Assembly (NCBI RefSeq): GCF_047300855.1
Contig: NZ_CP170197.1
Location: forward strand, 1,054,001 to 1,118,000
DNA from: Sulfuriferula sp047300855
GTDB lineage: Bacteria; Pseudomonadota; Gammaproteobacteria; Burkholderiales; Sulfuriferulaceae
Direction: 5' to 3'
DNA: 64,000 nucleotides
Shown: positions 8,162 through 17,383 of the stretch, in pieces
Layout: each line of letters opens with the position of its first letter
Position numbering within the stretch: position 1 is the stretch's first letter
The notes under the pieces: generated by a model
Seen by the model: only the letters and a program-made list of their open reading frames with translations
Told to the model about the DNA's origin: nothing
Database searches by the model: none
Made by a program: the position numbers and the translations under genes

Positions 8162-8970
8162 GCGCTGTCGCACCGATTAAAATAGTGATTGCAGGAAGTT
8201 CGGGGCGGATGGGCCGCGTGTTGCTGGAGGCCGTCGCTCAGGCGCCGGACTGTATGCTGTATGGCGCGCTGGAACGCACCGGCAGTGCGTTTCTCGGCCG
8301 TGATGCGGGTGTATTGGGCGGATCGACTGAAGTCCTGATTGGCGACGACATGGCTGCCGCATTGGAGGGTGCCGACGTGCTGATTGATTTCACCCGTCCC
8401 GAAGGCACGCTGCAGCATCTGGCGCTGTGCCGCAAGCACGGCGTGAACATGGTTATCGGCACGACCGGGTTCTCTGCCGAGCAAAAACAGGCGATCGCCG
8501 ACGCTGGGCAGGATATTGGCGTGGTATTCGCCCCGAACATGAGTGTGGGCGTGAATCTCACTTTCAAGCTGCTGGAAATCGCTGCCAAAGTACTCAACGA
8601 AGGTTATGACATCGAAGTCATTGAAGCGCACCATCGCCACAAGGTGGATGCGCCGTCCGGCACGGCGCTGCGCATGGGCGAGGTGGTGGCCGACGCGCTT
8701 GGGCGCGATTTATCCGAATGCGCAGTGTATGGCCGCGAAGGCGTGACCGGAGAGCGCCAGCCATCCACCATCGGCTTTGCCACGGTGCGCGGAGGCGATA
8801 TCGTCGGCGACCACACGGTGATGTTCGCCGGTATCGGCGAGCGCGTGGAAATTACCCACAAGGCATCCAGCCGTATGACCTTCGCCCAGGGCGCGCTGCG
8901 TGCCGCGCGCTTCCTCGTGATTAGCCCGGCCGGGCAGTATGATATGCAGGACGTGCTGGGATTGCGTTGA
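8158..8970 (+). CDS. dapB: 4-hydroxy-tetrahydrodipicolinate reductase
   Basis: A 270-residue NAD(P)H-dependent enzyme of the diaminopimelate/lysine pathway. The nucleotide-binding GSSGRMGR motif lies near residues 13-20 and the substrate-binding and catalytic block EAHHRHKVDAPSGTA lies mid-protein; both are diagnostic. Length is normal. It overlaps bamE by 4 bases, so the two are probably co-translated. carA follows behind its own promoter. Confidence 0.96.
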   Translation: MSAVAPIKIVIAGSSGRMGRVLLEAVAQAPDCMLYGALERTGSAFLGRDAGVLGGSTEVLIGDDMAAALEGADVLIDFTRPEGTLQHLALCRKHGVNMVIGTTGFSAEQKQAIADAGQDIGVVFAPNMSVGVNLTFKLLEIAAKVLNEGYDIEVIEAHHRHKVDAPSGTALRMGEVVADALGRDLSECAVYGREGVTGERQPSTIGFATVRGGDIVGDHTVMFAGIGERVEITHKASSRMTFAQGALRAARFLVISPAGQYDMQDVLGLR

Positions 8971-8977
8971 ACTTGCA

Positions 8978-9006
8978 TTGAGTTCGGGGCTAGTTTCGGC
9001 TAAAAT
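8978..9006 (+). promoter_or_regulatory. Sigma-70 promoter of carAB
   Basis: TTGAGT at 8978-8983 and TAAAAT at 9001-9006 with a 17-base spacer. Transcription would begin near 9013, giving a leader of about 70 bases before the TTG start of carA that contains the hairpin at 9022-9052. Confidence 0.65.
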
Positions 9007-9021
9007 GTCATACATATTTCA

Positions 9022-9052
9022 GAGGCGGGCGGGTGAAAACCCGGCCCGCCTC
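9022..9052 (+). promoter_or_regulatory. Strong GNRA-capped hairpin in the carA leader
   Basis: GAGGCGGGC (9022-9030) pairs with GCCCGCCTC (9044-9052) and GGGT (9031-9034) with ACCC (9039-9042). The stem has 13 pairs, a single bulged G at 9043 and a GAAA loop. No U-run follows, so it is not a canonical intrinsic terminator. It begins about 9 bases after the predicted transcription start. It could be a dapB 3' stabiliser, an attenuation element, or a 5' mRNA stabiliser. Confidence 0.6.
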
Positions 9053-9082
9053 TTCGTGTAAGCCTCATACCGGAGTACTCCC

Positions 9083-10216
9083 TTGTCGCACGCTCAACCC
9101 GCCATTCTGGTGCTTGCCGATGGTTCAGTCTTCCGCGGCGTAGCCATCGGGGCATCAGGCATCACCGTGGGCGAGGTGGTGTTCAACACCGCCATGACCG
9201 GCTATCAGGAGATCCTGACCGACCCGTCCTACGCGCGCCAGATTGTTACGCTGACCTATCCACACATCGGCAATACCGGCGTCAATGCGGAAGATATGGA
9301 AGCGGAAAAGGTCCATGCCGCGGGTCTGGTAATCCGTGATTTGCCGTTATTGGCCAGCAACTTCCGCAGCGCACAGTCCTTGTCCGATTATCTGGTTGAG
9401 GAAAACGTCGTTGCCATTGCCGACATAGACACGCGCCGTCTCACTCGCATCCTGCGTGAGACTGGCGCGCAATCCGGTTGCATCATGGCGGGGAAGGTTG
9501 ACGAAGCCGAGGCGCTGGCGCAGGCGCGCAGTTTTCCCGGCCTGGCTGGAATGGACCTGGCCAAGGTGGTGAGCTGCAGCGCTGCCTATCCGTGGGAGGA
9601 AGGCGAATGGCAACTGGGCAAGGGCTACACCAGGCCTGAGCACATGCCGTTCCATGTCGTTGCCTACGATTACGGCGTCAAGCGCAACATCTTGCGCATG
9701 CTGGCGGAACGCGGCTGCAAGCTGACCGTGCTGCCAGCGCAGGCCAGCGCGCAAGACGCCCTGGCGCTCAAGCCGGATGGCATTTTCCTGTCCAACGGCC
9801 CGGGCGATCCCGAGCCGTGTGATTACGCCATTACCGCACTCGGCGAGCTGTTGACGACGGGCATCCCGATTTTCGGTATTTGCCTGGGGCACCAGCTGCT
9901 GGCGCTGGCTTCCGGAGCCCGGACCGTCAAGATGAAATTCGGGCACCACGGCGCCAACCACCCGGTGAAAGACCTCGACACGGGACGCGTGGCAATCACC
10001 AGCCAGAATCACGGCTTTGCGGTGGATGCAGACACGCTTCCCGCCAACCTGCGCGTGACCCATGTTTCCCTGTTCGACGGCTCGCTGCAGGGTTTTGCCC
10101 GTACCGATGTGCCGGCGTTCAGCTTCCAGGGCCATCCCGAGGCCAGCCCCGGCCCCCATGATGTCGGTTATCTGTTCGACCGCTTCGTGGCCATGATGCA
10201 GAAAGCCCACCGTTAA
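9083..10216 (+). CDS. carA: Carbamoyl-phosphate synthase small subunit
   Basis: A 377-residue glutaminase subunit that supplies ammonia to CarB for pyrimidine and arginine synthesis. The class I amidotransferase nucleophile elbow GICLGHQ has Cys267, and the partner residues His351 and Glu353 lie in FQGHPEAS. The start is TTG at 9083, with CGGAG at 9071-9075 upstream and MSHAQPAILVLADGSVF as the expected N terminus. carB begins 3 bases after the stop. Confidence 0.96.
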   Translation: MSHAQPAILVLADGSVFRGVAIGASGITVGEVVFNTAMTGYQEILTDPSYARQIVTLTYPHIGNTGVNAEDMEAEKVHAAGLVIRDLPLLASNFRSAQSLSDYLVEENVVAIADIDTRRLTRILRETGAQSGCIMAGKVDEAEALAQARSFPGLAGMDLAKVVSCSAAYPWEEGEWQLGKGYTRPEHMPFHVVAYDYGVKRNILRMLAERGCKLTVLPAQASAQDALALKPDGIFLSNGPGDPEPCDYAITALGELLTTGIPIFGICLGHQLLALASGARTVKMKFGHHGANHPVKDLDTGRVAITSQNHGFAVDADTLPANLRVTHVSLFDGSLQGFARTDVPAFSFQGHPEASPGPHDVGYLFDRFVAMMQKAHR

Positions 10217-10219
10217 GCC

Positions 10220-13200
10220 ATGCCGAAACGTACCGACATCCACAGCATCCTCATCATCGGCGCCGGCCCCATTGTCATCGGCCAGGCGTGCGAGTTCGAC
10301 TATTCCGGCGCGCAGGCCTGCAAGGCACTGCGCGAGGAGGGCTACAAGGTTATCCTGGTCAACTCCAACCCGGCCACCATCATGACCGACCCGGAGATGG
10401 CCGATGTGACCTACATCGAGCCGATCACCTGGCAGGTGCTGGAAAAAATCATCGAGAAAGAACGTCCCGAGGCGCTGCTGCCCACCATGGGCGGACAGAC
10501 CGCGTTGAACTGCGCGCTGGATCTGGCCAGGCATGGCGTGCTGGAGAAATTCGGCGTGGAAATGATTGGTGCCTCGCGCGACGCCATCGATATGGCCGAA
10601 GACCGCGAAAAATTCAAGCAGGCGATGACCCGCATCGGCCTCGCTTCGCCGCGTTCATCGATTGCGCACAGCATGGAAGAGGCCCTGCAGGTACAGGCAG
10701 TCATGGGCTTTCCCACCATCATTCGTCCCTCCTTCACCATGGGCGGCACCGGCGGCGGCATTGCCTACAACCGCGAAGAGTTCGTGACCATCTGCGAGCG
10801 CGGTCTGGAGGCGTCGCCGACCCGTGAATTGCTGATCGAGGAGTCGCTGATCGGCTGGAAAGAATACGAGATGGAAGTGGTGCGCGATCGCGCCGACAAC
10901 TGCATCATCGTCTGCTCCATCGAAAACCTCGACCCGATGGGCGTGCATACCGGTGACTCCATTACCGTGGCGCCGTCGCAAACGCTGACCGACAAGGAAT
11001 ACCAGATACTGCGCAATGCCTCGATCGCGGTACTGCGCGAGATCGGCGTCGAGACGGGCGGTTCCAACGTACAGTTCGGCATCAACCCGGTCGACGGGCG
11101 CATGGTGGTGATCGAGATGAACCCGCGTGTGTCGCGCTCCTCGGCGCTGGCGTCCAAGGCCACTGGCTTCCCCATCGCCAAGATCGCTGCCAAGCTGGCG
11201 GTGGGCTACACCCTGGACGAGCTGAAAAACGACATCACCGGCGGTGCGACGCCGGCTTCATTCGAGCCCAGTATCGACTATGTGGTGACCAAGATACCGC
11301 GCTTTGCCTTCGAGAAATTCCCGCAGGCCAACGATAGGCTCACCACCCAGATGAAATCGGTGGGTGAGGTGATGGCAATCGGCCGCACCTTCCGCGAATC
11401 CTTCCAGAAAGCGCTGCGCGGGCTGGAAACCGGCATGGACGGGCTGAATGAAATCACCACTGATCGCGATGTGATCGAGGCGGAAATCGGCAACCCCGGT
11501 CCTGAGCGTATCTGGTATGTGGCCGATGCGTTCCGTATCGGCATGAGTCTGGATGAGGTGTTCAGCTTCACCAAAATTGACCCGTGGTTCCTGGTGCAGA
11601 TCGAGGCGCTGGTGGCGGATGAGGCGGCACTCAAAGACCGCTCCCTGGGCGATATCAGTGCTGACGAATTGCGCAATCTGAAGCGCAACGGTTTTGCCGA
11701 CCGCCGCCTGGCCGCACTGCTGGGTAGCGACAAGCACGCGGTGCGTGCAAAGCGCTGGGCGCTGGGTATCCACCCGGTATACAAGCGCGTGGACACATGT
11801 GCGGCGGAGTTCTCCACCCACACTGCCTATATGTATTCCACCTACGAGGAGGAATGCGAAGCGCAACCGACCAATCGCAAGAAAATCATGGTGCTGGGGG
11901 GTGGGCCCAACCGGATCGGCCAGGGTATCGAGTTCGATTACTGTTGCGTCCATGCGGCCCTGGCGATGCGCGAAGATGGTTATGAAACCATCATGGTCAA
12001 CTGCAATCCGGAAACGGTCTCGACCGATTACGACACTTCCGACCGCCTGTATTTCGAATCGGTGACGCTGGAGGATGTGCTGGAAATCGTGCGCGTCGAA
12101 CAGCCGGTCGGCGTGATAGTGCAATACGGCGGGCAGACTCCGCTCAAGCTTGCACGCGATCTGGAGGCTTTCGGCACACCCATCATTGGTACGACACCGG
12201 ACATGATCGACTGCGCCGAAGACCGCGAGCGTTTCCAGCAACTGCTGGTTGGGCTGGGTTTGAAGCAGCCGCCCAACCGCACTGCGCGCTCAGCCGACGA
12301 AGCCATGCGCCTGGCGGCCGAGATCGGTTACCCGCTGGTGGTACGCCCATCCTACGTGCTGGGCGGCCGTGCCATGGAAATCGTGCGCGAGGAAGCCGAT
12401 TTGCAGCGTTACATGCGCGAGGCGGTCAAGGTTTCCAACGACTCCCCGGTACTGCTGGATCGCTTCCTCAACGACGCGATTGAGGTGGACGTGGATGCCA
12501 TCAGCGACGGCAAGCAGGTGCTGATCGGCGGCATCATGGAACACATTGAACAGGCGGGCGTACACTCCGGGGATTCGGCATGCTCGTTGCCCCCGTACAG
12601 TCTGTCGGCTGAAATCCAGGACGAAATCCGCCGCCAGACCATTGCCATGGCGCGTGCGCTCAATGTGGTGGGGCTGATGAACGTGCAGTTCGCACTGCAG
12701 GGTGATACGGTGTACGTATTGGAGGTCAACCCGCGTGCTTCGCGTACCGTGCCGTTTGTGTCCAAAGCCACCGGCATCCAGTTGGCCAAAGTCGCCGCGC
12801 GCTGCATGGCGGGACGCAGTCTGGCCGAACAGGGGTTTGCAAAAGAAGTCGTGCCACCCTATTTCTCGGTGAAGGAAGCGGTATTCCCCTTTGCCAAATT
12901 CCAGGGCGTGGACACGCTGCTGGGGCCAGAAATGAAGTCCACCGGCGAAGTCATGGGGGTGGGCGCGAGTTTCGGCGAAGCCTTCGTCAAGTCACAACTG
13001 GCAGCCGGGGTGAAACTGCCCAAGGGTGGTGCTGCGTTCATCAGTGTGCGCAACGCTGACAAACAGAAAATCGTCGAAATTGGCGCCCAGCTGATTGATC
13101 TGGGCTTTACCCTGTTTGCTACCCGCGGCACCGCAGCAGCGCTGGCGCTGGGCGGGCTGGCGGTGACTGTTGTGAACAAGGTTACTGAGGGGCGTCCGCA

Positions 13201-13429
13201 TATTGTGGACATGATTAAAAACAACGAGATCAGCCTGATCGTCAACGTGGTGGATGACAAGCGTGCCGTGCGCGATTCGGTGGAAATTCGCCGTGTCGCA
13301 CTGGCGCAACGCGTTACTTACTACACCACGCTGGCCGGGGCACGCGCTGCCTGCATCGGAATGCAGGCGATGGGCGGGCTGAAAGTTTATGACCTGCAGG
13401 GATTGCACCAGCAATTGCCTGCTCGATAA
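10220..13429 (+). CDS. carB: Carbamoyl-phosphate synthase large subunit
   Basis: A 1069-residue synthetase with two homologous ATP-grasp halves. The first has IGAGPIVIGQACEFDYSG at the N terminus; the second has the matching GGGPNRIGQGIEFDYCC near residue 556. A C-terminal MGS-like allosteric domain follows (about 935-1069). It makes carbamoyl phosphate from bicarbonate, ammonia and two ATP. Length and motifs are complete. It is co-transcribed with carA and followed 9 bases later by greA. Confidence 0.97.
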   Translation: MPKRTDIHSILIIGAGPIVIGQACEFDYSGAQACKALREEGYKVILVNSNPATIMTDPEMADVTYIEPITWQVLEKIIEKERPEALLPTMGGQTALNCALDLARHGVLEKFGVEMIGASRDAIDMAEDREKFKQAMTRIGLASPRSSIAHSMEEALQVQAVMGFPTIIRPSFTMGGTGGGIAYNREEFVTICERGLEASPTRELLIEESLIGWKEYEMEVVRDRADNCIIVCSIENLDPMGVHTGDSITVAPSQTLTDKEYQILRNASIAVLREIGVETGGSNVQFGINPVDGRMVVIEMNPRVSRSSALASKATGFPIAKIAAKLAVGYTLDELKNDITGGATPASFEPSIDYVVTKIPRFAFEKFPQANDRLTTQMKSVGEVMAIGRTFRESFQKALRGLETGMDGLNEITTDRDVIEAEIGNPGPERIWYVADAFRIGMSLDEVFSFTKIDPWFLVQIEALVADEAALKDRSLGDISADELRNLKRNGFADRRLAALLGSDKHAVRAKRWALGIHPVYKRVDTCAAEFSTHTAYMYSTYEEECEAQPTNRKKIMVLGGGPNRIGQGIEFDYCCVHAALAMREDGYETIMVNCNPETVSTDYDTSDRLYFESVTLEDVLEIVRVEQPVGVIVQYGGQTPLKLARDLEAFGTPIIGTTPDMIDCAEDRERFQQLLVGLGLKQPPNRTARSADEAMRLAAEIGYPLVVRPSYVLGGRAMEIVREEADLQRYMREAVKVSNDSPVLLDRFLNDAIEVDVDAISDGKQVLIGGIMEHIEQAGVHSGDSACSLPPYSLSAEIQDEIRRQTIAMARALNVVGLMNVQFALQGDTVYVLEVNPRASRTVPFVSKATGIQLAKVAARCMAGRSLAEQGFAKEVVPPYFSVKEAVFPFAKFQGVDTLLGPEMKSTGEVMGVGASFGEAFVKSQLAAGVKLPKGGAAFISVRNADKQKIVEIGAQLIDLGFTLFATRGTAAALALGGLAVTVVNKVTEGRPHIVDMIKNNEISLIVNVVDDKRAVRDSVEIRRVALAQRVTYYTTLAGARAACIGMQAMGGLKVYDLQGLHQQLPAR

Positions 13430-13438
13430 GGATTAACC

Positions 13439-13924
13439 ATGAGTGCCATGAGCAAAATTCCATTGACAGTGAAGGGTGCAGAGATGATGCGCCAGGAACT
13501 GCACCGTCTGAAAACCATCGAGCGCCCGGCTGTCATTACCGCAATCGCAGAAGCGCGCGCGCAGGGTGACTTATCTGAAAACGCCGAGTACGATGCCGCC
13601 AAAGAGAAGCAGAGCTTTATCGAAGGACGCATTGCCGATCTGGAAGGCAAGCTGTCGTCGGCGCAGATCATCAATCCTGCCGAACTGGATGCGGACGGAC
13701 GCGTGGTGTTCGGTGCAACGGTAGAACTGGAAGATCTGGAAACAGGCACAACGGTGACTTATCAGATCGTCGGCGACGATGAAGCCGACATCAAGCAATA
13801 CAAAATCTCGATCAGCTCCCCGATTGCGCGCGCGCTGATTGGAAAGAGTGCTGGCGATACCGCAGACGTGCAAGCGCCTAGCGGTGTGCGCCAGTATGAG
13901 GTGCTGGATGTGAGTTACGTATAA
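13439..13924 (+). CDS. greA: Transcription elongation factor GreA
   Basis: A 161-residue factor that rescues backtracked RNA polymerase by stimulating transcript cleavage. The N-terminal coiled coil carries the acidic tip (GDLSENAEYDAAKEKQ), which holds the catalytic acidic residues, and the C-terminal domain has the PIARALIGKSAGD block. AAGGA precedes the ATG at 13439; an alternative ATG at 13448 would give the usual 158 residues. A carAB-greA order is common in proteobacteria. Confidence 0.95.
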   Translation: MSAMSKIPLTVKGAEMMRQELHRLKTIERPAVITAIAEARAQGDLSENAEYDAAKEKQSFIEGRIADLEGKLSSAQIINPAELDADGRVVFGATVELEDLETGTTVTYQIVGDDEADIKQYKISISSPIARALIGKSAGDTADVQAPSGVRQYEVLDVSYV

Positions 13925-13927
13925 ACC

Positions 13928-14383
13928 ATGAAAAACCTGCCTGAAGCGCTCGCCAGAATTGTTGTGACCCTGTGGGTAGGCGGCATATGGGCGATTGGCT
14001 ATCTTGCCGCGCCGGTCCTGTTCACCAGTCTGGCCGACAAGCAGCTGGCCGGCAATCTGGCGGGACACATGTTTACCGTCATGGCGTATGTCAGTATTGC
14101 ATGCGCGCTTTATCTGATTATTCAGCGTCTGGCAGCGTTTGGCGGGCGGGCGTTTAAACAGGCATTTTTCTGGGTCGTGCTGGTGATGTTGTTACTGACG
14201 CTGGCTACTCATTTCGGGATCCAGCCCATCATGGAAAGTCTCAAGGAACGGGCCATGCCGCAGGCGGTCATGGAAAGCATCTTTCGCGACCGCTTCGCAC
14301 GCTGGCATGGCATTTCCAGCATTGTCTATCTGGTGCAGAGCTTGTTGGGATTGATATTGCTTTTCAAGCAGAATAGCCGTTGA
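13928..14383 (+). CDS. DUF4149-like integral membrane protein
   Basis: A 151-residue protein with four hydrophobic segments (about residues 10-30, 48-66, 78-98 and 130-148). It opens with WVGGIWAIGYLAAPVLF, the signature of small DUF4149 membrane proteins often found next to greA or yhbY. It starts 3 bases after greA, so it is probably translated from the same message. The function is unknown. Confidence 0.75.
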   Translation: MKNLPEALARIVVTLWVGGIWAIGYLAAPVLFTSLADKQLAGNLAGHMFTVMAYVSIACALYLIIQRLAAFGGRAFKQAFFWVVLVMLLLTLATHFGIQPIMESLKERAMPQAVMESIFRDRFARWHGISSIVYLVQSLLGLILLFKQNSR

Positions 14384-14388
14384 TCCGA

Positions 14389-14685
14389 TTACTTGGGCAG
14401 GCTGATTTTCGGCTTGGCGGCAGGGCGGTAAATCAATAAAAGCTTGCCGATATGCTGAACCGGTGCTGCGGCCAGCTCCGTACAGATTTTTTCCATAATG
14501 GCGATGCGGTGGTCGCGGTCATCACCGAATACCCTGACCTTGATGAGTTCATGGCTTTTCAGATTAATATCCACTTCGCGCATGACCGCGTCGCTCAGTC
14601 CGGCATCCCCGATCATGACAACCGGATGCAGGTGATGGGCTTGCCCGCGCAAATAACGGCGTTGTAGTGTGTTGAGGGTGATCAT
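14389..14685 (-). CDS. yhbY: YhbY-like RNA-binding protein (CRM domain)
   Basis: A 98-residue protein consisting of one CRM domain: LRGQAHHLHPVVMIGDAGLSDAV, then HELIKVRVFGDDRDHR, then a C-terminal IGKLLLIYRP. CRM proteins bind RNA, and YhbY associates with pre-50S ribosomes. The ATG at 14685 gives the family N terminus (MITLNTLQRRYLRG); an ATG at 14694 is also possible. The gene is divergent from rlmE, another ribosome biogenesis gene, with under 40 bases between starts. Confidence 0.9.
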   Translation of the reverse strand: MITLNTLQRRYLRGQAHHLHPVVMIGDAGLSDAVMREVDINLKSHELIKVRVFGDDRDHRIAIMEKICTELAAAPVQHIGKLLLIYRPAAKPKISLPK

Positions 14686-14721
14686 GATGGCCATTTCTAA
14701 AGCAAACCCGGATTTTAGCCG

Positions 14722-15366
14722 ATGAAGCCCAGTAGGACCAGTAAAGCCTGGATGCGCGAGCATGTAAATGATCCTTATGTGAAACTGGCCAAGCAACATG
14801 GCTATCGTTCACGTGCGGCGTTCAAGCTCGAAGAAATCAATACGCGCGATCAACTGCTCCACCCCGGCATGTTGGTGGTGGATCTGGGTGCGACACCCGG
14901 TGGCTGGTCGCAGGTCGCCGCCAAGGCGGGTGCAAAGGTGATTGCACTGGATCTGCTGGAAATGGACTCGATAGCCGGGGTGACTTTTATCCAGGGCGAT
15001 TTTACCGGGGAGGCGGCGCTCACGGAATTGAAGCAAGTGCTGGCAGGGCGGCTTCCTGACCTTGTAATTTCGGATATGGCCCCCAACATGAGCGGTGTGG
15101 CCAGCGCCGATCAAGCTCGCAGCATGCATTTATGCGAACTGGCACTGGAGTTTGCATGTCATCATTTGAAACCTGGCGGCGCTTTTCTGGTCAAGACTTT
15201 TCAGGGTGAAGGTTTTCAGGAATACGTGAAGCTTATGCGACATCAGTTCGCGCAGGTGGTAACGCGCAAGCCGCGTGCCTCGCGCGATCGTAGTAGTGAA
15301 GTGTATCTTCTGGGGAAAAGCAGGCTTCCAAACGCTGGCAGTGGTACCGGAATCGGTTTAGAATGA
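14722..15366 (+). CDS. rlmE: 23S rRNA 2'-O-ribose U2552 methyltransferase
   Basis: A 214-residue SAM-dependent enzyme (RrmJ/FtsJ). The SAM-binding motif DLGATPGGWSQVA is near residue 55, DMAPNMSG near 119, and the lysine of LVKTFQGEG near 158; these form the K-D-K-E type active site with Lys38. It methylates U2552 late in 50S assembly. It lies upstream of ftsH, as in many proteobacteria, 40 bases away. Confidence 0.95.
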   Translation: MKPSRTSKAWMREHVNDPYVKLAKQHGYRSRAAFKLEEINTRDQLLHPGMLVVDLGATPGGWSQVAAKAGAKVIALDLLEMDSIAGVTFIQGDFTGEAALTELKQVLAGRLPDLVISDMAPNMSGVASADQARSMHLCELALEFACHHLKPGGAFLVKTFQGEGFQEYVKLMRHQFAQVVTRKPRASRDRSSEVYLLGKSRLPNAGSGTGIGLE

Positions 15367-15406
15367 GTTTAAATTCGCAATTTTTACCTGCTCACAGGAG
15401 CGCTAC

Positions 15407-17311
15407 GTGAATAACATGTTTAAAAATATTGCCATCTGGCTGGTTGTTGCCTTGGTATTAATGACGGTATTCAACCAGTTCAGCACACGCCAGACTGCTC
15501 AGGCCCAAATGGACTACTCGCAGTTCATTCAGGAGGTCAAGCAAGGTCAGATTGCCAAAGTGGTGATCTCAAACCATGTGCTGAAAGGCGTGAAAAGCGA
15601 TGGCAAGCACTTCACTTCCTACGCCCCATCGGACCCATGGATGGTTTCAGACCTGCTAAAAAATGGCGTAGTGATCGAAGCGAAACCGGAAGAGGAGCCA
15701 TCGTTCCTGATGAGTCTGTTCGTTTCCTGGTTCCCGATGCTGCTCTTGATCGGTGTGTGGATATTCTTCATGCGCCAGATGCAGGGTGGTGGCAAGGGTG
15801 GCGCGTTTTCGTTCGGTAAGAGCAAGGCACGCATGCTGGACGAATCCACCAACCAGATTACTTTTGCAGACGTGGCTGGGTGTGACGAAGCCAAGGAAGA
15901 AGTGTCGGAACTGGTCGAGTTTCTGCGCGACCCAACCAAATTCCAGAAGCTGGGTGGACGCATTCCGCGCGGTGTGCTGATGGTGGGTAACCCAGGTACA
16001 GGTAAAACCTTGCTGGCCAAAGCCATTGCCGGGGAAGCCAAAGTGCCATTTTTCAGCATTTCCGGTTCTGATTTCGTGGAGATGTTTGTCGGCGTGGGTG
16101 CTGCGCGGGTGCGCGACATGTTCGAGCAGGCCAAAAAACACGCCCCTTGCATTATTTTCATCGACGAGATTGACGCAGTTGGTCGCCAGCGCGGTGCGGG
16201 CATGGGTGGCGGTAACGACGAACGCGAACAGACGCTGAACCAGTTGCTGGTCGAAATGGACGGCTTTGAAGGCTCGGCGGGCGTCATTGTGATTGCGGCG
16301 ACCAACCGTCCCGATGTACTCGATCCTGCCCTGCTTCGACCAGGCCGTTTTGACCGCCAGGTGGTGGTTCCGCTGCCAGATATTCGTGGGCGCGAACAGA
16401 TTTTGCTGGTGCACATGCGCAAGATTCCGATGGCGCCGGATGTGCGCGCCGACATACTGGCGCGTGGCACCCCGGGATTTTCCGGCGCGGATCTGGCCAA
16501 TCTGGTAAACGAAGCAGCGCTGTTCGCTGCGCGCGGTAATAAGCGTCTGGTGGACATGGATGATTTCGAGCATGCCAAAGACAAGATCATGATGGGTGCC
16601 GAACGTAAAAACATGGTCATGCCAGAAGTAGAGCGTCGTAATACTGCTTATCACGAGGCTGGCCACGCAGTGGTGGCGTATACGCTGGACAAGACCGATC
16701 CGGTACATAAAGTCACCATCATTCCGCGTGGGCGTGCACTGGGACTGACTATGCAGTTGCCGACCGAAGACCGCTACAGCATGGATCGCGAACAGATACT
16801 GCAAAATATATCGGTACTGTTCGGTGGCCGTATTGCTGAAGAAGTGTTCATGAACCACATGACCACCGGCGCCTCCAACGACTTCGAGCGAGCTACGGAA
16901 ATGGCACGGCGCATGGTGACCCAATGGGGTATGTCGGATGCTTTGGGACCCATGGTGTATGGTGAGAACGAGGGAGAGGTCTTCCTGGGGCGAAGCGTGA
17001 CGACGCACAAGAATGTGTCTGAGGCCACCATGCAAAAGGTGGATATGGAAATCCGGCGAATCATCGATCAGCAGTACGCGCTGGCTCGCAAGATTCTTGA
17101 GGACAGTCGCGACAAGGTGGAAGCCATGGCGCACGCTCTACTGGAGTGGGAAACCATTGATGCTGATCAGATTGGGGATATCATGAAAGGCCAGCCGCCG
17201 CGCCCGCCCAAGCCGGCAGCAAGTGTCAACCCCAGCCCGCCTAGCCCACCGCCGGGCGGCGTACCGACAACTACGCCGGCGCCTACTACAACGCCAGCAC
17301 AAGAGACCTGA
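15407..17311 (+). CDS. ftsH: ATP-dependent zinc metalloprotease FtsH
   Basis: A 634-residue inner-membrane AAA protease that degrades misfolded membrane proteins and regulators. Two membrane helices (about 7-25 and 103-122) flank a periplasmic domain. The Walker A GNPGTGKT lies near residue 193, the Walker B IIFIDEIDAVG follows, and the zinc site HEAGH is at 416-420. The GTG start at 15407 is chosen because CAGGAG sits 7 bases upstream; an in-frame ATG lies at 15416. The last 35 residues are a Pro/Thr-rich tail. An intrinsic terminator follows. Confidence 0.96.
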   Translation: MNNMFKNIAIWLVVALVLMTVFNQFSTRQTAQAQMDYSQFIQEVKQGQIAKVVISNHVLKGVKSDGKHFTSYAPSDPWMVSDLLKNGVVIEAKPEEEPSFLMSLFVSWFPMLLLIGVWIFFMRQMQGGGKGGAFSFGKSKARMLDESTNQITFADVAGCDEAKEEVSELVEFLRDPTKFQKLGGRIPRGVLMVGNPGTGKTLLAKAIAGEAKVPFFSISGSDFVEMFVGVGAARVRDMFEQAKKHAPCIIFIDEIDAVGRQRGAGMGGGNDEREQTLNQLLVEMDGFEGSAGVIVIAATNRPDVLDPALLRPGRFDRQVVVPLPDIRGREQILLVHMRKIPMAPDVRADILARGTPGFSGADLANLVNEAALFAARGNKRLVDMDDFEHAKDKIMMGAERKNMVMPEVERRNTAYHEAGHAVVAYTLDKTDPVHKVTIIPRGRALGLTMQLPTEDRYSMDREQILQNISVLFGGRIAEEVFMNHMTTGASNDFERATEMARRMVTQWGMSDALGPMVYGENEGEVFLGRSVTTHKNVSEATMQKVDMEIRRIIDQQYALARKILEDSRDKVEAMAHALLEWETIDADQIGDIMKGQPPRPPKPAASVNPSPPSPPPGGVPTTTPAPTTTPAQET

Positions 17312-17338
17312 CCGCATAAGACAAGTAATGCAACACCA

Positions 17339-17376
17339 GCCAGGGGCTATAATGCAGCCCCTGGCTTTTTTATTTT
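17339..17376 (+). terminator. Rho-independent terminator of ftsH
   Basis: GCCAGGGGCT (17339-17348) pairs perfectly with AGCCCCTGGC (17356-17365) around a 7-base loop, followed by TTTTTTATTTT. The loop edge contains a TATAAT (17348-17353) that could serve as a -10 box for folP. Confidence 0.9.
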
Positions 17377-17383
17377 GTTCGCG

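Noticed and set aside
9347..10534. 395-codon minus-strand open frame under carAB
   Set aside because: Antisense shadow of strongly conserved carA and carB, without start context or domains.
15656..17134. 492-codon minus-strand open frame under ftsH
   Set aside because: Antisense shadow; it is His- and Gln-rich as expected from the complement of ftsH codons, with no domain.
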